NCBI GenBank assembly: GCA_947581795.1
Contig: CANPVS010000022.1
Location: forward strand, 1-34,997
Reading direction: 5' to 3'
Source of the DNA: an uncultured Oscillospiraceae bacterium
GTDB lineage: Bacteria > Bacillota > Clostridia > Oscillospirales > Oscillospiraceae
DNA length: 34,997 nucleotides
The translations under genes and the position numbers were made by a program. Shown piece after piece: positions 25,954-32,546 of this stretch (position 1 is its first letter; each line of letters starts with the position of its first letter). Under the pieces are notes generated by a model. It saw only the letters and a program-made list of their open reading frames with translations, was not told the DNA's origin and searched no databases.

Positions 25954-28782
25954 CTAACTCCAAAGGACCTTATTCAAAAACTGTCCTGTATAGCTCTTCT
26001 CGCAGGCCGCGCAGTCCTCCGGCGTACCGGAGAAGACCAGCGTACCGCCCTGGTCGCCCCCCTCGGGACCCAGGTCGATGATATAGTCCGCGCACTTGAT
26101 GACGTCCAGGTTGTGCTCAATGACCAGCACCGTATTGCCCGCGTCCGTGAGCCGCTGCAATATGTCCAGCAGCCGGGCCACGTCCGCCGTGTGCAGGCCC
26201 GTGGTGGGCTCATCGAGGATGTAGAAGGTATTGCCCGTGCTGCGGCGGGCAAGCTCCGTGGCCAGCTTTACACGCTGGGCCTCGCCGCCGGAGAGGGTCG
26301 TGGAGGACTGGCCCAGCTTTACATAGCCCAGGCCCACATCCCAGAGGGTCTGGAGCTTGGAGCGAATGGATTCCTGGTTCTGGAAGAAATCCAGCGCCTC
26401 TTCCACCGTCATGTCCAGCACCTCGGCGATGTTTTTGCCCTTATACCGCACCTCCAGGGTTTCACGGTTGTAGCGGTTGCCGTGGCACACCTCACAGGGC
26501 ACATACACATCAGGCAAAAACAGCATCTCGATCTTGATGAGACCGTCGCCGGAGCAGGCCTCGCACCGGCCGCCCTTCACGTTGAAGGAGAAGCGGCCGG
26601 ACTTGAAGCCCCGGAGCCTGGCGTCCTGGGTGGAGGCGAACAGGTCCCGTATCTCGTTGAACAGACCCGTATAAGTAGCGGGATTGGACCGGGGCGTGCG
26701 CCCGATGGGGCTCTGGTCGATGTCTATCACCTTGTCCAGGTATTCCAGTCCCTCAATGGACCGGCACTTTCCGGGCCGCACCTTCCGGCGGTTCAGGTCC
26801 GCCCCCAGCTTCTTCTCGATGACCTCGTTCACCAGGGACGACTTGCCGCTGCCGGATACGCCGGTAACGCAGGTGAAAGCGCCCAGGGGGATATCGACGT
26901 CCAAGTCCTGCAGGTTGTTGGCCGCCGCGCCCCGGACAGACAGGAAGTGGCCGTTCCCCTTCCGGCGGGACAGGGGCACGTCTATGCGCTTTTTGCCGCT
27001 TAAGTACTGGCCGGTGATGGAATGTTCGCAGGCCATGATGTCCTCCGGCGTACCGGCGCAGACCACACGGCCGCCGTGAGTCCCGGCGCCGGGGCCAATG
27101 TCTACCACCCAGTCCGCGGCGCGGATTGTGTCCTCGTCGTGTTCCACCACAATAAGGGTGTTGCCCGCGTCGGTGAGCTGGCGGAGGGTATTCAAAAGTT
27201 TCGCGTTGTCCCGCTGATGGAGGCCGATACTGGGCTCATCCAGCACGTACAGTACGCCCATGAGGGCGGAGCCGATCTGTGTGGCCAGGCGAATACGCTG
27301 GCTCTCGCCGCCGGAGAGGGTCGCCGCGCCCCGGGCTAGGGTCAGGTACCCCAGGCCCACGCTCACGAGGAAGCTGAGCCGCTGGCGTATCTCTTTCAGG
27401 ACTCGGTCCGCGATGAGCTTTTCCTTGGGCGTCAGCTTCAGCTGGTCCAAAAAGGCCAGCTCCTGGGTCACGGGCAGACGGCTGAACTGGGCGATGGAGA
27501 GGCCGCCCACTGTCACGGCCAATATCTCCGGGCGCAGCCGGTCGCCGTGACACTCCGGGCACTCGTACTCGCCCATGCAGTCCTCCAGGTCCGCCCGGGC
27601 GGAGGAGGACTGGGTCTCCCGGTAGCGCCGCTCCAGGTTGTTGACGATGCCCTCAAAGTCCTTGGTGAGGGTGCCGTAGCCGGAGCCTCGCTCATAGCGC
27701 AGCTCCAGGGGCTCCCCATTGGTACCGTAGAGGATGGCGTTGATGGCCGTCTCCGGCAGGGTCTTGATGGGGTCGTGCAGGTCGAAGTGGTACTTCCGGC
27801 CCAGGGCCTCGTAATACATCCGGCAGATGGAGTCGCCCCGGACGTTGGACCAGCCGTAGGCCATGATGCCCCCGTCCATGATGGACAGATTGGGGTTGGG
27901 CATGATGAGGGCCGGGTCCACCCGGAGCATAGTCCCCAGACCACTGCAGGCCGGGCAAGCGCCGTAGGGGGCGTTGAAGGAAAACATGCGGGGCGTCATC
28001 TCCTCGATGGATACGCCGCAGTCCTCGCAGGCATAGTTCTGGGAGAAGGTGAGCTGTTTGTCCTGTCCCGTCAGGTCCACATGGACCACGCCGCCGGAAA
28101 GACCCATGGCCGTCTCGGCGGAATCCGTGAGCCGGCGCAGCACGTCGGAGCGCATCACCAGCCGGTCCACGATGATGTCGATGTTGTGCTTTTTGTTCTT
28201 GTCAAGAGGGATGTCGTCCGTCAGGTCGTAGGTCTCCCCGTCCACCAGGGCCCGGACATAGCCGGCGCGCTGGGCGTCCTCGAACACTTTTCGGTGCTCG
28301 CCCTTCTTCCCCCGGATGACCGGGGCCATGATTTGCAGCTTCGTGCCCTCCGGCAGCTCCATGATCTGGTCAACGATCTGGTCTATGGTCTGCTGGCGTA
28401 TCTCCTTGCCGCATTTGGGGCAGTGAGGGATACCGATCTGAGACCAGAGAAGGCGGAGATAGTCGTGTATCTCCGTGACGGTGCCCACCGTGGAGCGGGG
28501 GTTCCGGGAGGTGGTCTTCTGGTCGATGGAGATGGCGGGCGACAGGCCGCCGATGTAGTCCACGTCCGGCTTATCCATCTGGCCCAGGAACTGCCTGGCA
28601 TAACTGGAGAGGCTCTCCACATACCGCCGCTGACCTTCGGCATAGATGGTGTCGAAGGCAAGGCTGGACTTGCCGCTGCCGGACAGGCCCGTGAACACGA
28701 TGAGCTTATCCCGCGGAAGCTCCAGATCTATATTTTTCAGGTTGTTGGCTCGCGCCCCCTGGATGACTATCATATCTGACAT
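25954..28782 (-). CDS. uvrA: Excinuclease ABC subunit A
   Basis: UvrA is the damage-recognition ATPase of nucleotide excision repair. The 942 aa product has two ABC modules: Walker [10 protein letters not shown] (32-40) with LSGGESQR, and GVSGSGKSS with LSGGEAQR. Zinc-site cysteines appear in YACEDCG...CPACSG and CEACSGDG...CEVCHG. Start [15 protein letters not shown] at 28782 is preferred, since the upstream extension to 28830 contains the -10 promoter element. It heads a tight group with the membrane protein, recD2, comF and mreB. uvrB and uvrC are not in this window. No LexA box was recognised at the promoter. Confidence 0.98.
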   Translation of the reverse strand: MSDMIVIQGARANNLKNIDLELPRDKLIVFTGLSGSGKSSLAFDTIYAEGQRRYVESLSSYARQFLGQMDKPDVDYIGGLSPAISIDQKTTSRNPRSTVGTVTEIHDYLRLLWSQIGIPHCPKCGKEIRQQTIDQIVDQIMELPEGTKLQIMAPVIRGKKGEHRKVFEDAQRAGYVRALVDGETYDLTDDIPLDKNKKHNIDIIVDRLVMRSDVLRRLTDSAETAMGLSGGVVHVDLTGQDKQLTFSQNYACEDCGVSIEEMTPRMFSFNAPYGACPACSGLGTMLRVDPALIMPNPNLSIMDGGIMAYGWSNVRGDSICRMYYEALGRKYHFDLHDPIKTLPETAINAILYGTNGEPLELRYERGSGYGTLTKDFEGIVNNLERRYRETQSSSARADLEDCMGEYECPECHGDRLRPEILAVTVGGLSIAQFSRLPVTQELAFLDQLKLTPKEKLIADRVLKEIRQRLSFLVSVGLGYLTLARGAATLSGGESQRIRLATQIGSALMGVLYVLDEPSIGLHQRDNAKLLNTLRQLTDAGNTLIVVEHDEDTIRAADWVVDIGPGAGTHGGRVVCAGTPEDIMACEHSITGQYLSGKKRIDVPLSRRKGNGHFLSVRGAAANNLQDLDVDIPLGAFTCVTGVSGSGKSSLVNEVIEKKLGADLNRRKVRPGKCRSIEGLEYLDKVIDIDQSPIGRTPRSNPATYTGLFNEIRDLFASTQDARLRGFKSGRFSFNVKGGRCEACSGDGLIKIEMLFLPDVYVPCEVCHGNRYNRETLEVRYKGKNIAEVLDMTVEEALDFFQNQESIRSKLQTLWDVGLGYVKLGQSSTTLSGGEAQRVKLATELARRSTGNTFYILDEPTTGLHTADVARLLDILQRLTDAGNTVLVIEHNLDVIKCADYIIDLGPEGGDQGGTLVFSGTPEDCAACEKSYTGQFLNKVLWS

Positions 28783-28821
28783 GCTCTTTTGTTTCCTCGC
28801 TGGCCTTGATGGCAACGATAT

Positions 28822-28851
28822 ATTATACACTATACATAAGCCAAATTACAA
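28822..28851 (-). promoter_or_regulatory. Sigma-A promoter of uvrA
   Basis: On the minus strand TTGTAA (28846-28851) and TATAAT (28822-28827) are spaced 18 bp. A leader of about 34 nt would end at ATG 28782. It lies in the 83 bp gap after dus, which has no terminator, so read-through from dus is possible. Confidence 0.7.
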
Positions 28852-28865
28852 CAAAAATTACAAAA

Positions 28866-29834
28866 TTAATGCTGTGTCTCAAACGGGCTTTTCTCCACCG
28901 GCTGTGCCAGTGGTAAGGACGCAAAGATATCCTCTGTCATGGCCAGGAAGTCCGGCCATTTCTTCGCCTTGGCAAGGCCCTTGGCGTAGGTCTCACCATC
29001 CTGGAAGCTGCCGATCATGTGCGCCCAGATGGCCTTCATCCGGTGCATGGCGCTGGATGGTCCTCCAAAGGCAGCGCAGTAGCACTCCCAGAGATCATTG
29101 TTGAAGGCTCGGAGCGTCTCCCTGTCCAGTTCAGCACCGTCACGACGGGCGACGAGCGCAGGGTCCGCCACCAGCCCCCGGCCGATCATAATGGCGCCCA
29201 GATCGGGAAAGCGCCGCTCCAAGGCCACGATGTCCGCAGGCGTAGTCACGTCACCGTTATAGCACACCGGCGCGTGGCTCGATATGAGCGCCTCGGCAAA
29301 AGTATCCACATGGACGGCTCCTGCGTACATCTCCTTAGCCGTTCGGACATGGACGATGAGCTCAGAGATCGGATAATCGTTGTATATGTCCAATATCGCG
29401 CCGAACTCCCCCGGCTCCCGGACGCCCAGCCGGGTCTTGACCGATATCTTCACGGGCGGCGCGGCGAAGATGCCGTCCAGAAGACGGCGCAGGCTGTCCT
29501 TGTCCGCCAGAAGGCCCGCCCCCTTCCCCTTGGCGGTGACGGTGCCGGAGGGGCAGCCAACGTTCAGGTTGACTTCCCCATACCCCATATCCGCCAGGGC
29601 GTTCGCCGCCCAGAGGAAGTCGCCGGCGTTCTTTGTGAGAAGCTGGGGCGTCAGAGGGACGTCCTCATTGTTCTCCGGCGCCAGCTGACGCAGCTGCCGC
29701 GGGGTGAACAGGTGGTTATAGGTAGGGCTGATAAAGGGCGTGAAATACATGTCCACGCCCGGAAAATACCGCCGGTGCAGCCGGCGGTAAATATAGTCCG
29801 TTATGCCCTCCAAGGGCGCAAAGTAGAGCTTCAT
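28866..29834 (-). CDS. tRNA-dihydrouridine synthase (Dus family)
   Basis: Dus enzymes are FMN-dependent and reduce uridines in tRNA D-loops. The 322 aa protein begins MKLYFAPLEGITDYIYRRLH (the PMxGVTD-like FMN-binding start), and has the LNVGCPSGTVTAKGKGAGLL segment with the catalytic cysteine, VKISVKTRLGV, LIVHVRT, VCYNGDV and IMIGRGLVADP. The D-loop positions modified cannot be told. The frame is open upstream to 29945, but that is only the repeat array read in frame. ATG 29834 has no Shine-Dalgarno sequence, and a -10-like TACAAT ends 6 nt before it, so a leaderless mRNA is likely. Confidence 0.93.
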   Translation of the reverse strand: MKLYFAPLEGITDYIYRRLHRRYFPGVDMYFTPFISPTYNHLFTPRQLRQLAPENNEDVPLTPQLLTKNAGDFLWAANALADMGYGEVNLNVGCPSGTVTAKGKGAGLLADKDSLRRLLDGIFAAPPVKISVKTRLGVREPGEFGAILDIYNDYPISELIVHVRTAKEMYAGAVHVDTFAEALISSHAPVCYNGDVTTPADIVALERRFPDLGAIMIGRGLVADPALVARRDGAELDRETLRAFNNDLWECYCAAFGGPSSAMHRMKAIWAHMIGSFQDGETYAKGLAKAKKWPDFLAMTEDIFASLPLAQPVEKSPFETQH

Positions 29835-29840
29835 GGCGGT

Positions 29841-29869
29841 ATTGTACCATGTCGTGCGGTTTCGCGCAA
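29841..29869 (-). promoter_or_regulatory. Promoter inside repeat copy 1, driving dus
   Basis: On the minus strand TTGCGC (29864-29869), 17 bp, then TACAAT (29841-29846) preceded by TGG, an extended -10. Only 6 nt separate the -10 from ATG 29834. The -35 half is poor, but the extended -10 compensates. Confidence 0.55.
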
Positions 29870-30038
29870 GCGAGAGCACGACTGGTATCTTTCTGGTACA
29901 ACAGCGCAGAGCGTCTGTTGTACCATGTCGTGCGGTTTCGCGCAAGCGAGAGCGCGACTGGCATTATTGATACAGCAACGCGGAGCGTCTGTTGTATCAT
30001 ACCCGCCACTTGCGCACAAGAGCGTGCTGTGATACACT
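29842..30038. repeat. Tandem array of three 74-76 bp palindromic repeats
   Basis: Copies start at 29842, 29918 and 29992, each with TTGTAYCAT, giving periods of 76 and 74 bp. Copies 1 and 2 share their first 36 bases and differ at one base over the first 44. They also share a (GCG)xAGCGTCTG end before the next copy. Copy 3 is degenerate and shortened. Copy 1 folds well: TTGTACCA (29842-29849) pairs with TGGTACAA (29894-29901), enclosing a GTCGTGC/GCACGAC stem and a TTCGC-GCAA-GCGAG tip. Copy 3 has TGTATCA/TGATACA. The array fills the 229 bp gap between divergent dus and the AlkZ-related gene, and no protein is needed to explain it. Confidence 0.85.
30010..30038 (+). promoter_or_regulatory. 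Promoter inside repeat copy 3, driving the AlkZ-related gene
   Basis: TTGCGC (30010-30015), 17 bp, then TACACT (30033-30038) preceded by TGA. This is the same TTGCGC-17-TACA architecture as the dus promoter, on the opposite strand. Transcription would start near 30045, before an AAAGGAG ribosome binding site at 30049-30055. Confidence 0.5.
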
Positions 30039-30063
30039 TTTCCCGGCGAAAGGAGCGGCGCAG

Positions 30064-30747
30064 ATGACGAGAGAGATACAGTCCGCCAAGGATATGGAGG
30101 CCCTGGCCCTGGAGTGGGGCTTCCTCCCCTTTTTTAAAAACGACATTCCCGGCTTCTCCGTGGAGGAGCACACCGCGCCCCAGTGCTGGTACGGCGCGGA
30201 AGACGACGACTGGGCCGCCTGGGACTGGAAGGGCCCGGTGGCCAGCGCGGGCACGTGCGTCTACGGCAAGCTCTTCTGGAAGAAAGCGGGCTTCGTGAGC
30301 CTGGAGTGGTTCCCGGACCTGGCCAACCTCCGCCGGGACGGATATGACTTCGACGCCCGCTTTGACGACGGCCTGGCCGCCTATAAGGACAAGGAGCTCT
30401 ATGACGCCGTGGCCCAGTGGGGCTCTCTCCAGACAGGACAGCTGAAAAAACTCTGCGGCTACGGCGGTAAGGACGGCAAAAAAGGCTATGAGAACTGCAT
30501 CACCCGCCTTCAGATGCAGACATACCTGAACGTGGCCGATTTCGACTACGCCCAGGACCGGTACGGCCGGCCCTATGGCTGGGGCATCGCCCGGTATACC
30601 ACTCCAGAGGCCCAATTTGGCTATGACGCCGTCACCGCCGCCTATCGACGCAAGCCGGAGGAGTCCCTCCGCCGGATGCTGGCACATTTGCAAAAACTCC
30701 TGCCCCAGGCCAGCGAGATACAGCTGTTGAAGCTGCTGAGAGGATAA
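30064..30747 (+). CDS. AlkZ-related conserved hypothetical protein
   Basis: This is a 227 aa protein that resembles uncharacterised clostridial proteins annotated as AlkZ-related (HTH_42 / winged-helix glycosylase-like). Seen in it are an aromatic-rich N-terminal half (WGFLPFFKNDIPGFSVEEH, WDWKGPVA, YGKLFWKKAGFVSLEWFPDLANLRRDGYDFDARFDDG) and a C-terminal half with GSLQTGQLKKLCGYG, ITRLQMQTYLNVADFDY and YGWGIARYTTPEA. The latter resembles a winged-helix segment (RLQ...Y). DNA glycosylase activity is not established, and the family link is from memory of the pattern. ATG 30064 has AAAGGAG 8 nt upstream; the frame is open further upstream only through the repeats. Confidence 0.75.
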   Translation: MTREIQSAKDMEALALEWGFLPFFKNDIPGFSVEEHTAPQCWYGAEDDDWAAWDWKGPVASAGTCVYGKLFWKKAGFVSLEWFPDLANLRRDGYDFDARFDDGLAAYKDKELYDAVAQWGSLQTGQLKKLCGYGGKDGKKGYENCITRLQMQTYLNVADFDYAQDRYGRPYGWGIARYTTPEAQFGYDAVTAAYRRKPEESLRRMLAHLQKLLPQASEIQLLKLLRG

Positions 30748-30809
30748 AAAGAATCAGTAGAAAGGGAGCGAAGGCCGGTCAGGCCGAGCCGCGCGGCATT
30801 CCCGCGCGC

Positions 30810-30846
30810 GAAGTCAAAAGCCGCAGAATGTCAGGCTTTTGACTTC
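30810..30846. repeat. Inverted repeat downstream of the AlkZ-related gene
   Basis: GAAGTCAAAAGCC (30810-30822) and GGCTTTTGACTTC (30834-30846) form a perfect 13 bp stem with an 11 nt loop. It has no T-run, so it is not a typical terminator. A GC-rich hairpin (GCGCGG-CATTC-CCGCGC, about 30791-30807) precedes it. Confidence 0.75.
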
Positions 30847-30890
30847 CTGCCGGCGGGATCCACTCTCGCCGAGCAGTTTCAATCTGAGCA

Positions 30891-30912
30891 GTCAAAAAAC
30901 TTGTTTTTTGAC
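30891..30912. repeat. Second inverted repeat with a GTCAAAA arm
   Basis: GTCAAAAAAC (30891-30900) and GTTTTTTGAC (30903-30912) form a perfect 10 bp stem with a 2 nt loop. It shares GTCAAAA with the inverted repeat at 30810-30846. The rest of the 203 bp gap holds no ORF with a ribosome binding site. Confidence 0.7.
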
Positions 30913-30920
30913 AAGCTTAT

Positions 30921-30951
30921 AAAAAGAGCAAGCCCGATGGCTTGCTCTTTT
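30921..30951. terminator. Bidirectional terminator between the AlkZ-related gene and dapF
   Basis: AAAAGAGCAAGCC (30922-30934) and GGCTTGCTCTTTT (30939-30951) form a 13 bp stem with a CGAT loop. The minus strand ends in TTTTT directly after the dapF stop; the plus strand ends in TTTT. Confidence 0.9.
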
Positions 30952-31790
30952 CATATCTCCAGCTCTTCATCGGTGACGGTTCCTTTGCAGACGATGTTGG
31001 TGGGGCCTGTCAGATAGATGGTCGGCGGAGCATCCTTCTCTTCCTCTACATCGATGGTGAGCGTCCCGCCGGGCATCTCCACGGCGACTGGCCCCTGACC
31101 CAGCGCGCCGCGGGCTTTCAGTACCGCCACGGCGGAGCCAGCGCCTGTGCCGCAGGCCAGGGTAAAGTCCTCAACCCCGCGCTCATAAGTAACGGCCTGG
31201 AGCCGGTCCTCTGCCACGATCTCGTAAAAGGTCACGTTTGCGCCCTGTGGGAATGAGGGATGATATCGCAGCTTCCGCCCCAGCGCCCGCAGAGCGTCAT
31301 TATTCTCGAATAGAAACCCCTCGCAGGGCGCCGCCGCGTGGGGCAGGCCAGGACTTCCCAGTTCCACGTAGGAGCAGTGATACGTCTTCCCGTCTATCTT
31401 CACGGGATGATCCGTCTCCAGTACCGACGGTGAGTTGAGCCGCACCCGGTAGCGGCGCTCATCCATGCGTGTCCCCTCCACCGTGCCGGAGAGGGTCTCC
31501 ACCCGCTGGGTCGTGCCTGCCAGACCATTCTCATAGCCGTAGCGGCAGATACACCGGGAGCCGTTGCCGCACATCCCGGCCTCGGAGCCGTCAGAGTTGA
31601 AAAAGAGCATCCGATAGTCACCGTCCTGCCGAGCCGGACGGACTACCATAAGCCCATCCGCACCGATGGACATCCGCCGGTGGCAGAGCTTCGCGGCGAT
31701 ATGGGGCAGCCTTTCGTCCGGGATGGCCTCCTCCCTGTCGTCCAGGATGATAAAGTCGTTCCCCGCGCCATTCATCTTCCAAAAATCCAT
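30951..31790 (-). CDS. dapF: Diaminopimelate epimerase
   Basis: DapF converts LL- to meso-diaminopimelate for lysine and peptidoglycan synthesis. The 279 aa product has KMNGAGNDFIILDD at the N-terminus, the first catalytic cysteine C74 in MCGNGSRC, and the second, C213, in LACGTGAGSA, so the two-base mechanism is intact. NVTFYE and ERGVEDFTLACGTGA are also conserved. ATG 31790 has AGAGGGATAGTT upstream; the open frame to 31937 reads back over the HAD gene. It follows the HAD phosphatase by 2 nt and ends in a terminator. Confidence 0.97.
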   Translation of the reverse strand: MDFWKMNGAGNDFIILDDREEAIPDERLPHIAAKLCHRRMSIGADGLMVVRPARQDGDYRMLFFNSDGSEAGMCGNGSRCICRYGYENGLAGTTQRVETLSGTVEGTRMDERRYRVRLNSPSVLETDHPVKIDGKTYHCSYVELGSPGLPHAAAPCEGFLFENNDALRALGRKLRYHPSFPQGANVTFYEIVAEDRLQAVTYERGVEDFTLACGTGAGSAVAVLKARGALGQGPVAVEMPGGTLTIDVEEEKDAPPTIYLTGPTNIVCKGTVTDEELEI

Positions 31791-31792
31791 AA

Positions 31793-32440
31793 CTATCCCT
31801 CTCTGGCGGCCAGATATCCGGGCAGCTCTTTCATACTTCCCATCACCACCGCGCCTGTGGCCTCCAGACGGGCTCTGCTCTGATGGCCTCCGGCGATGAG
31901 CACGCACCGGCAGCCCACGCTCCGGGCCGTCTCCCAATCGTGGACCGTGTCCCCCACGAAGAAAACATCCTCCGGGACCAGCCCGTTCTCCCGGATGTAC
32001 CCGGCGGCCAGGCCGGATTTACCGCCGCCCAGCTGGTCGGACATGCCCAGCACCACCTGGAACGCGCCGTCCAGGCCCCGGGCGCTCACCTGCCGCTCCA
32101 GGTCGTCCTGCCGGGAGGCGGAGGCCAAGACCTGCCGCACGCCCATACCATCCAAGGCCCGCAGGGTCTCTCTTGCGCCCTCCATCAGAGAGCAGCCGCT
32201 CTCATGGGCCCGATAGTCAGACATATACTCCTCCGCCAGGTCCGTGAAATCCTCCTTGTCCAGGTCCAGTCCTGCCAAAGCGTAGTAATCCTTTACCGGG
32301 AAGGTGAATATCTCCCGGTAGCGGGAAAGCGCCCCCAGGGGCTTCAATCCCCGGCGGGACAATATGCGGTCCATGATGGCCAGGCAAAGGTCCATATCGT
32401 CCAGCAGTGTGCCGTTCCAGTCCCATATAACGGTGAACAT
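31793..32440 (-). CDS. HAD family hydrolase, phosphoglycolate-phosphatase-like
   Basis: This is a 215 aa HAD superfamily phosphatase with an alpha-helical cap of the C1 type. Motif I is WDWNGTLLDD, with nucleophile D7. The usual acid/base Asp two residues later is Asn (N9), a variant seen in some clostridial HAD proteins. Motif II is VLASAS, motif III is the lysine in GGGKSGLAAGYI, and motif IV is VFFVGDTVHDWETA. The substrate cannot be read. It precedes dapF by 2 nt with its own promoter, but no functional link to lysine synthesis is evident. Confidence 0.88.
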   Translation of the reverse strand: MFTVIWDWNGTLLDDMDLCLAIMDRILSRRGLKPLGALSRYREIFTFPVKDYYALAGLDLDKEDFTDLAEEYMSDYRAHESGCSLMEGARETLRALDGMGVRQVLASASRQDDLERQVSARGLDGAFQVVLGMSDQLGGGKSGLAAGYIRENGLVPEDVFFVGDTVHDWETARSVGCRCVLIAGGHQSRARLEATGAVVMGSMKELPGYLAAREG

Positions 32441-32465
32441 ATCCTTCCCCCGCTTTCACAGACCA

Positions 32466-32494
32466 AGCATAGCATGGGCCGCCCGCCCCGTCAA
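32466..32494 (-). promoter_or_regulatory. Sigma-A promoter of the HAD-dapF pair
   Basis: On the minus strand TTGACG (32489-32494) and TATGCT (32466-32471) are spaced 17 bp. The start would be about 20 nt before ATG 32440, with GGGGGAAGGAT as ribosome binding site. Confidence 0.75.
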
Positions 32495-32507
32495 CTGGGC
32501 GGCAGGT

Positions 32508-32536
32508 AAAAAGCCCGGCGAAAAAACGCCGGGCTT
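32508..32536 (-). terminator. Rho-independent terminator after the GH112 gene
   Basis: AAGCCCGGCG (32511-32520) and CGCCGGGCTT (32527-32536) form a perfect 10 bp stem. On the minus strand it ends in TTTTT, 11 nt past the stop at 32547. Confidence 0.9.
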
Positions 32537-32546
32537 CATTCATTTC

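Noticed and set aside
25457-25963. N-terminal extension of RecD2 by 169 codons
   Set aside because: The frame is open but reads over the Sm_multidrug_ex gene, and the translation does not resemble RecD2. ATG 25456 gives the expected N-terminus.
29835-29945. N-terminal extension of Dus through the repeats
   Set aside because: The 37 extra residues are only the palindromic repeat translated, and Dus proteins normally begin at MKLYFAPLEG.
29842-30040. CRISPR array
   Set aside because: There are only three copies, the third degenerate, and the 74-76 bp units are joined without unique spacers of fixed size. No cas genes are nearby.
29716-30693. 325-codon open frame on the minus strand covering the repeats
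   Set aside because: It is antisense to the AlkZ-related gene and passes through the repeats and the dus 5' end in another frame, with no ribosome binding site.
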